Below are positions 57,056-64,000 of a DNA stretch of 64,000 bases, in pieces; positions within the stretch are counted from its first letter, which is position 1; the number at the start of each line of letters is the position of its first letter. Below the pieces are notes generated by a model. It made no database searches. It was not told the origin of the DNA and saw nothing but the letters and a program-made list of their open reading frames with translations. The position numbers and the translations under genes were made by a program. Source of the DNA: Davidsoniella eucalypti (taxonomy: Eukaryota; Ascomycota; Sordariomycetes; Microascales; Ceratocystidaceae); contig RMBW01000012.1 of NCBI GenBank assembly GCA_004009845.1, positions 388,849 through 452,848 of the forward strand, read 5' to 3'.

Positions 57056-58645
57056 CTAAGCCGCCAGATTGCCCATGAGAATTTCGAGCTGCAACCTCAA
57101 CTTGTAGGCCAAGCCCTTGACAGCCATGCGCTTGACATCGGCATCGTAGCCTGTGCGGTGCTGAGAAACCACAATGTCCCCGTACTCGTTGTGGTAACGC
57201 TCGATGACCTGTACAATATGCCTTATGCAGTTGGGGAGTTGCTTGAGTGTCATGGTGTACATGGTCGCCGGGGTGGCATTGGCAGGGGCGGGCGTAAGGC
57301 GGTCCTCCATGACGATGTCTTCGGGCGGAGGCGGAGGCGGAGGCGGAGGACTAGTGGTCGGTGAAGCACTGCTGCTCCCGGGCAGGATGCTGAGCTCGTA
57401 GTTGGGCACGATATTGCTCATGGAGGCGATGTCAGTAAGATCGTTTTTGTGCGGTAGCCTGTCGGTAGGCAGTGGCGGTAAAACGACAGTGTTGGGGCTC
57501 AGCTCGGTCCGCTTGGTCGAGCTGGAGTACGGGCCTGGCTGGACAGAGGCCGTGTCCCGGTCGCCAGGCGGACTGAGTCTGCGGCCCTGGATCAGGGATA
57601 GGTTGGCGTTGAATAGATGGGTCAAGTTGATGCAAGCCAGTATGATAGTCAGGGCCACCGTGCCCTGTTTGGAGCACTCACAACGCATACACTCGGGTAC
57701 ATCGTGCAGGAAGACACGCTTGACGTTCTCGTCCTGGCGCATATCCTCTTCCGTGCCTCCCTGCGACTCTTCCGTATGCGGCGCAAATACTGCGGGCACC
57801 TCGTTGTGGCGCTTGCGTAGCCGGGTGTCCAGCTCCGAGATGTGGTCGGCGACGGCCTGGACTTTGTTTATACAGCTGTTGGAGCCCGAGCAGGCCGGCG
57901 ACACCGATCCCCAGCTTTTCCTGTCTTCGTCGCTGGGGGCATACTCTAGCTTTTTCAGGTCCCACGAGTTGTCGTGGGCCAGGCGCTCCATCTTCTGCTT
58001 GGCCTGAAGCGTGATCTGCGACCAGCGAGGCGAGCTTTGGGCATTCCCGTGGCGCGTTAGCACAGCCTCGGCCACCACGTTGGAGATGTTGCTGGCGACG
58101 TCTGGGCCGTCGACGTCGTCGCCAAACGCGAGGGTCAGCTCGTTCAAGATCAGGCCTAGGCTGTGGAACTCGGCTTGTTTGACCTGCTCGGGCGTCGAGT
58201 TGCCCGCTAGTTGCACGTCCTGGGACGAAGAGGCAGCGGCCGTCTCGTGGTGCTGGTGAGAGCCGCGGCTCGCCATGCGTTGGGCACGGCGCGCGTGCGT
58301 GCTATACTGGCATCTGACGCCGACACTGGCGCAGTGAGAGCACGACGGCTGTCTCCGATCACAGACAAAGAGTTCTCGCAGACACGTGTCGCAGAAGTCA
58401 TGGCGCGTGGGAGTCGATTCGACGGACGGCCCCGACGAGGGACCGGCGGCCGCCTGGTACAGACTGCCGAAACTGGGGTTGCTGGCCAGCGCAGGCGGAG
58501 ACTGTCTCTGGCCGGGGAACGGCGCTGGGTAGGCAAATTGGTGGCCCTCGGGATAGGCTGAGGTGCTGGGAGAGGACGAGCCAGACGGCTGTGAGAGTCG
58601 ACGTCCCTCGGCCGAGTCTGAGCGTCTTTGGTTAGGGTCGGCCAT
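57056..58645 (-). CDS. Zn(II)2Cys6 transcription factor, 529 aa
   Basis: Single exon from ATG 58645. After a Ser/Pro-rich N-terminus, the binuclear zinc cluster lies at residues 85-112 with spacing C-x2-C-x6-C-x6-C-x2-C-x6-C (CDTCLRELFVCDRRQPSC, then SHCASVGVRC), followed by a basic stretch (THARRAQRMASRG). It lacks the usual Lys/Arg after the second Cys (CLRELFVC instead of C-R-x-R-K-x-K-C), so its DNA contacts may be unusual. A Cys-rich hydrophobic segment near 320-355 (CMRCECSKQGTVALTIILAC) and the C-terminal YNEYGDIVVSQHRTGYDADV region resemble the C-terminal domain of AflR-like regulators. A run of about eight Pro comes from a GCGGAG repeat (57324-57349). The gene is GC-rich compared with its flanks. 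No biosynthetic genes neighbour it, so its targets are unknown. Confidence 0.87.
   Translation of the reverse strand: MADPNQRRSDSAEGRRLSQPSGSSSPSTSAYPEGHQFAYPAPFPGQRQSPPALASNPSFGSLYQAAAGPSSGPSVESTPTRHDFCDTCLRELFVCDRRQPSCSHCASVGVRCQYSTHARRAQRMASRGSHQHHETAAASSSQDVQLAGNSTPEQVKQAEFHSLGLILNELTLAFGDDVDGPDVASNISNVVAEAVLTRHGNAQSSPRWSQITLQAKQKMERLAHDNSWDLKKLEYAPSDEDRKSWGSVSPACSGSNSCINKVQAVADHISELDTRLRKRHNEVPAVFAPHTEESQGGTEEDMRQDENVKRVFLHDVPECMRCECSKQGTVALTIILACINLTHLFNANLSLIQGRRLSPPGDRDTASVQPGPYSSSTKRTELSPNTVVLPPLPTDRLPHKNDLTDIASMSNIVPNYELSILPGSSSASPTTSPPPPPPPPPEDIVMEDRLTPAPANATPATMYTMTLKQLPNCIRHIVQVIERYHNEYGDIVVSQHRTGYDADVKRMAVKGLAYKLRLQLEILMGNLAA
57324..57349 (+). repeat. (GGCGGA)n microsatellite inside the transcription factor gene
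   Basis: About four hexamer units encoding a polyproline run on the minus strand. The run length may vary between strains. Confidence 0.85.
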
Positions 58646-59063
58646 GGCTTAGCTCAGACGAGTGTGTGTGGTCATATGTGATGTAAGTATAAGTTTTGGT
58701 CTCGAGAGGGAAGAGGCAGGGAAGACTAGCAAGTTATAGGATGTTGATACACCTGTGGTTCTTGGATATGGGTAGGCAGAGAATACAAGCTACCATACTG
58801 GTATAGAGAGGAGGATGGTCTAGTGGTTATACACAGAGCACAGCATGAATAATCGCGGCTTGGGGGAGTTGGGGCCCGGGTCTTATATATAATGTGCATA
58901 TACCTTGGTAGAGCTTCTGGGCCTGTCATTTAAACCTACAAAGCAGTATCAGCAATTCGAATAGTGCCACAGCGATATTAGAGCCAGGTCTAGGCTGAAG
59001 CTGAGCTTCCGGAGCTTCAAAGCTATACAGACATATAACGATATGACAACGAGAAACAGAAAT

Positions 59064-59080
59064 GGGGGGGGGGGGGGGGG
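59064..59080 (+). repeat. Poly-G tract, 17 nt
   Basis: Uninterrupted run of 17 G about 420 bp upstream of the Zn2Cys6 start codon, on the strand opposite to the gene. Confidence 0.9.
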
Positions 59081-61030
59081 TGGTTTTTTGACAATGCAAT
59101 CTCTGACCAATAAATAGTGGGTGGGCGGCATACATTCCACGAAGTTACTTACATCATTGTACCTCGCTATCTAACTAAATGCTTTCTTTTTCTTAGTATT
59201 TTCTCTCATTCGAAGTCCCAACCGGCTAGCCTGTATAAGCACACGCCCTCGCCGTGCTGCCAATGGCCTCTTTCTTTCTCCGCATATGCTGTATGCTGTG
59301 TAGATGGCGTCGACAGATAGACAAAGCTAGACTATCAAGCCAAGGCCAGAGTCGAGCCTGGCAGTCTGGCTGGAGAGCCTAGCTACAGGCTGTTGTACAT
59401 GTGCCATCGTGTAGCGCATGATGGAGAGAAGAGGCAAAAGACACACATCAACACACCTTCATTATAGCTGACTGGCGAGGCTGTCAATTGGTATTTTCCA
59501 CTTGTGAATGTGCGAGTGTGCTATCAGGAGGCCCAGACAAGGCTAATGCTATACATCTGTATATCTCGTCGACTGGCCCAGCTAGTGGTCTACGCTGTGA
59601 TAATTAAGCCATCGTTGTTGCTACCATAGATTGAATAATGCTCTCGCCCTAGCCAGCTTCGCACAAAAATCGAAGAAAGACTGTAGAAATAAGCTCGGCT
59701 AATGTAACCAAAGCCTGTCTTGCACTGCTTGAAACCACTGGGTGGTGGATTTTGTTTTTCTTTTTGTTCTTCTGCGTTCCCTGTATTTTCTGCTGTGCTC
59801 TATCAAGCCGTGGATTTATACATCCTTTGACTGTCACAAGAGTCTGGGTGTTTAATTTCACTGCAAACAGCACGGCTGGTCTGAATCGGCAAGCATATAT
59901 GTATGTAAAGAACTGTATTTGGCCTGGAGCATGCCATCCTGACAAATACCTTGATATACATGGCTTTCTTTTCTTTCTCCAGGGGTTTCTTAGCATGGTC
60001 TTGTGCTTCTGATATATCCTGCCACCTTGCTCTATAATAATGTCAGTGAGCACCACCAAGCGGCTAAAGAAATGCGGGAAGCATTCGCTACTTGCAAGAT
60101 GGACGTAGAAATACAAGCAGCCGGCTTCATTTGCTCGACCGGTCTTGGTTTTTGCGCCATTGTTTCGTTTTAGGACTGATTGACACCGTCTTCCTTCGAC
60201 TCCTGGGCTTCCTGAAAACATTCCTTGTAACCAAGTCTCAGTCAATACGACTCGGTATAGTCGTCATAATACGATATTGATATGATATTGAATGAGAAAA
60301 GACCAAGGTAAGCAAGCATATCGTTAGGCTGGCAAGCCAGTGCACTAAACAGCCAGAAACCAAGACGGACAACAAAGACAGAAAGGGACGTGAGGCAGTC
60401 GCTAATACTGTATATGCTGATGTCCCGATAAGACTAGCATTTGTACCTGAGATAGCAGCTATGTACTGCTACTGTTGTGGTTTGCGTGTTCCCTATACTA
60501 CGCCAGGTAGTGTTCCCTGTAGGGTAAGCAGCTAGACAAACAACAAACAAGTGTATTTGTATTGCGTCGGGTTCCAGGAGCGGAAGCGCCAGACAAACAA
60601 AGCTCCAGCCAAGTGACAACATGAAGTCGTATGAACTAAAAACCGACTGTGGTCCGACGGGCAAAGCGATGGGCAACAGACACAGCGGCACATTATAGAT
60701 AGAGAAGGCCGGTCAACAACTGTAGGACGTCATCTAGAAGCTTGGGATGTCTTACAAACTACGATTTGCAAGCAAGATTGGATCTCTGCGTCATATATCG
60801 TAGGATGATTGATTTTATAGAATATGGCTTTTTTGTTTTTATTTTTTTTTATTCTTCTTTTTTTCTTCTAGAGCCAATATAACAAACAACCCAACTAATT
60901 AGTCACTTGCCTGACTGCCTATTTTTAAATTGTTTTTTTTTCTTTTTCTTTTTCTTTTCAACACGTCGAAAATACAGACAGGGTTCGACTGCACGGAAGG
61001 AATCTTTCAAGGCACCGAAGACAGACAACG

Positions 61031-61064
61031 AAATCTCGAATCTTGAATCTCGAATCTCGAATCG
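61031..61064 (+). repeat. Imperfect (GAATCTC)n heptamer repeat
   Basis: Four to five consecutive units with one substitution. Confidence 0.85.
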
Positions 61065-64000
61065 TGCTTGCTCGCATAAAAAAAAAACAGAAACAAAAAA
61101 AAAGACAGACGTAGCCTTGGTTGGCCCGGTCGACCGAAAAGACTAATCATGTCCGGTACTTTGCCTTTTTTTCTTCTCTTTTTGCCCTCTCTTCCAACTC
61201 TGGCTTTTCCGTCTTGTGTTTTTTTTCTCTTCTGGCTATTGCGTCACAGATACTGTACTGACCGCTGATATTGTCCATATATTGGCTGAGTAAACAGCCT
61301 AGCGGTCACAGTCTCTAAATCGGGCAGCTTCTTGATCTGTCGGTGTCTCCCGTCTCCAAAACCAAGGAAGAAAAGAGAAAATAGAGAGAGGGGTGGGTGG
61401 GTTTCTCTATCACTATATTTTCGGTAGTAAATTACGCATATATGTACATCATATAGATATAGACACACTAAAGACAGTAGTACATCATAGTATATCTGCA
61501 TCTGTAGTATCTGCATCTGTCTAACACACGCCCCCCTTCTCTCTCTCTCCTCAATATGACGATACTATCTCCACCCAGCACCAGCTTCAAGCCCTCAAAA
61601 GCTTGCAACCTCTGTAGTCCGGTCTAGACCGTTGACTTGAATTCTCTTCCTGTTCTCCTCTTCTCCTTTTCCCCCGTAGCTCTTCTCCCCTTTAACCCCT
61701 CTTTAGCCTGCAGCGCGAACGCGCCATAGTGGCTCCTCCCCCGTTTCCTGCTGTCCTATCGTCCTCAGCTATGACTTTCTTCGGAGAAGTCTAGCAGGAA
61801 GAGGAGGCAAGGAGGAAGAGGATGGAATCTGCTTTGTGTTTTTCTCTTGGGGCGGCTTTTTCTTTCTTTTTTTCTTCGTTCTTGGTGTTTTTAGTGCTGT
61901 TTATGCGCTTGAGGGTTGATCTGTCCGCCTGTTCCTTCTTGTTTCCCTCTCTACAGCAGCACCCTTCGGCCTTCGTTGTTTGTCACGCCTGCATAGCCTT
62001 TGGTTTTCTTACTTCCGGCCTTTGCCTGTGTGCAAAGAAGGGGACTAGGTCATCATGATTACTTATCTGGCTAGCGGCCTCGATATGAGCTGGCAGCCAG
62101 CCAGTAAGCTAGCCCGGGAGCTAGTAGCAGTTGGGCTCTACGAAGACGTTCTTGTTGGAGGGCAGGAGGAGCAGGAGGAGGAAGGGGCGGACGAGTCCTG
62201 TCCTGTCCCATTCAACAACTCGAACACTACTGGCATTACTTATATCCGCATGTACTATGGGCTATGATGCTGGTGGTCGTGTAGGGTACAGGAAAGGGGT
62301 GGCTGTAGCAGGGCGGCTCTAAACGGACAATCAACCCAGTCAGCCCTTGGAGGTGCTGGGAACGGCAGCAACAGAACAAAAAGAAGGGCTTGGGGCCATC
62401 TTGTACAGAACGCTGCAACGCCGAGAGTGGCAACTGATCAGGCCTAATCGGCACAGCTCGAGCCCTTCTTATGAGATTCCGACAGGCAGGTTTCACTCGA
62501 AAGTGCTTGCTTGTCTGGACAGCATCTGCTCTGTACATCTGTACGTACATAGTACCGTGAGATTACTTTGGGGAATCCTTTCTGTCTCTAGTGGTACTCG
62601 TCCACATAGAAATGCCGCTGTTTCGTCTAGAGATCCGAACCCTGCTCTTCACAAAACGCACGCCTCCTTCGGATTCCGAGCGAATGGCAGTTGCCCTTGT
62701 ATACAACTACAGTCTGGACTATAAATAAAGTCACCATCATCGTATACAACTAAGTACAGACGCAGTCCACACAACATGCTCGTATACTTTCAGGACATGT
62801 GTTCATAGTACAAACCCCTACCTGCTGTATTCCCTGTTCGGAATTCAACAAAGGATACATGTAGCATACATGTATATCTGTAAACAAATGACGATCAAAA
62901 TACCGAGAGGAATACACGGCCATGCTCATACTCAGCTCTTCCTTTGTTTCCGCCTTTCTGCATGCCGATATTCCCTCAAAGAAGCAATATGTGTTTTGTC
63001 CATGTTCTATTGGTCGTGAGCCTAAAATACAACAGGAGGCTAAAGCCTGTGGCGGAATAAAAAACGAAGCAAAAAAAAAAGTCTCTTCTACCATTCTAGG
63101 GCACAAGTATCACAAGTATCAGCATCACAATATAATCACAATATACTCATCTTTCCCTCACCATCACAACGCCCTTTTATCGTCCATCATTCTCTTTTTA
63201 TTTATTGCTCGGCAAGGTGCAACGTTTGTCAGTTGTTAAACGTAGCACGAAGAAACGCCTAGAGGATTTTCGAAGCCGCCCGGCCCAAAGCTTCCAGCGT
63301 CACAAACAGAAGCTCCTTCTAGCCTACTCGATTCGCTGTTGCTTCTATCGCTGCTGATCCTGTAGTACACTAGCCCTGTATTTCCTGTGCTGGTTCGTAC
63401 TTCCACAAAGATGTCTGTAGGCTTCAGAGTCGACTATCCCATCCCTCCCAGCCTATATCTACGTCTCGTGTAGTGCTGTTAGAGAATTGCTCATGGTGGT
63501 AGAGATAAAGACAAGATAGCGGTGCGAGAGCCTGCTACCACTTCCACTGCTACTGAGGGGTCTCGCCATGCACTCCTTCGTGAGGCTTCACCCTCGGCCT
63601 TCATCCTGTCTGGGCCTAGCTACGGCTAATTGTAGTCTTGTGTCGTGGTGCTTTTGTTTGTGGCCGGTCTTCTTTCATCGTCTCGGGGACCCTCTCCTGT
63701 GGCTACGCTATAGAGGCAGAATGGCAATGGCAATCAATAGTTGGGATGGAGGGGCCCAAGCTCCTGTACTTTAAACCAGAACCGGTTTTCCACAGGCGTA
63801 GCGTAATAATGCAACTTAGATGTGTAAACGATGTAGTTATAACTAGTTCCAGTTGTACATATAGTACGTACAGATGTGTAACTATTGCTCATGTTGAATT
63901 AAGCAAAAAGACATGTAAAAATAAAATAAACGCTTATATGTATCTGACGGACATGCTATGCGATATGATTTCACCAAAAGCTGGGAAATGTGATATATGA

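Larger units (their letters stand above)
58646..64000. other. 5.4-kb stretch with no supported gene
   Basis: Upstream region of the Zn2Cys6 gene and beyond. It contains a 17-G run at 59064-59080, a GAATCTC repeat at 61031-61064 and long T-rich/CT-rich blocks at 60830-61560, which resemble the leader of a highly expressed gene, though no start codon with a credible frame follows. The final frame (63638-64000) and others here lack coding composition. Confidence 0.45.

Noticed and set aside
58808..58880. tRNA D-arm-like string TGGTCTAGTGGTTA upstream of the zinc-cluster gene
   Set aside because: No matching anticodon stem, T arm or acceptor pairing follows.

Overview
This window is nuclear DNA of a filamentous ascomycete (Pezizomycotina, most likely Sordariomycetes; species not determinable by eye). 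The evidence is short 50-220 nt spliceosomal introns with GTRNGT donors, pyrimidine-rich leaders, a Tad1-like LINE, tRNA genes with introns, and filamentous-fungus gene families (WSC, Zn2Cys6 factor, Dal5-type permease, VIP1-like RRM protein). Genes are sparse: fifteen protein genes well supported, plus two very small candidate ORFs, separated by long AT-rich or CT-rich stretches of up to 7.7 kb.

Layout. 1-3791 is a retroelement pile-up against a tRNA-Ala(AGC) gene: a 5'-truncated LINE on the minus strand, then two near-identical ~755 bp elements with (AAC)n tails, every junction carrying the 9-mer AGAAATAGG. 8338-8746 holds a 79-residue membrane micropeptide gene and possibly a second one of 51 residues. 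10792-14058 holds a VIP1-like RRM gene (+) converging on a coiled-coil protein gene (-). 16176-19785 holds a secreted four-WSC-domain protein (+) converging on a PHO84-type phosphate transporter (-). 23281-24057 is a membrane-anchored GNAT acetyltransferase, and 26468-27289 a fungal protein of unknown function. 27290-35032 shows no gene.

35033-43105 looks like a nutrient-scavenging neighbourhood: copper amine oxidase (+), a Dal5-type anion permease (-), then a TauD-type 2-oxoglutarate dioxygenase (-), with a tRNA-Lys gene and transposon debris between. 43797-50988 holds a Yvc1-type vacuolar TRP channel (-), biotin-protein ligase (-), a twin-CX9C COA4-like protein (+) and MGM101 (+). The last two both serve mitochondria. 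51638-53059 is a DP1/Yop1-like ER-shaping protein (-). 54310-54900 carries a diverged second copy of the tRNA-Lys locus with an internal deletion and an unidentified coding relic. 57056-58645 is a Zn2Cys6 transcription factor (-). No gene is visible from 58646 to the end.

No CRISPR, phage or clear biosynthetic cluster is present. The most unusual signals are the repeated insertion of elements at one site against the tRNA-Ala gene, the duplicated tRNA-Lys loci carrying different coding relics fused to one shared 3' segment, and the paired small membrane ORFs near 8.4 kb. All exon borders were placed by reading splice consensus and frame, not by transcript data.
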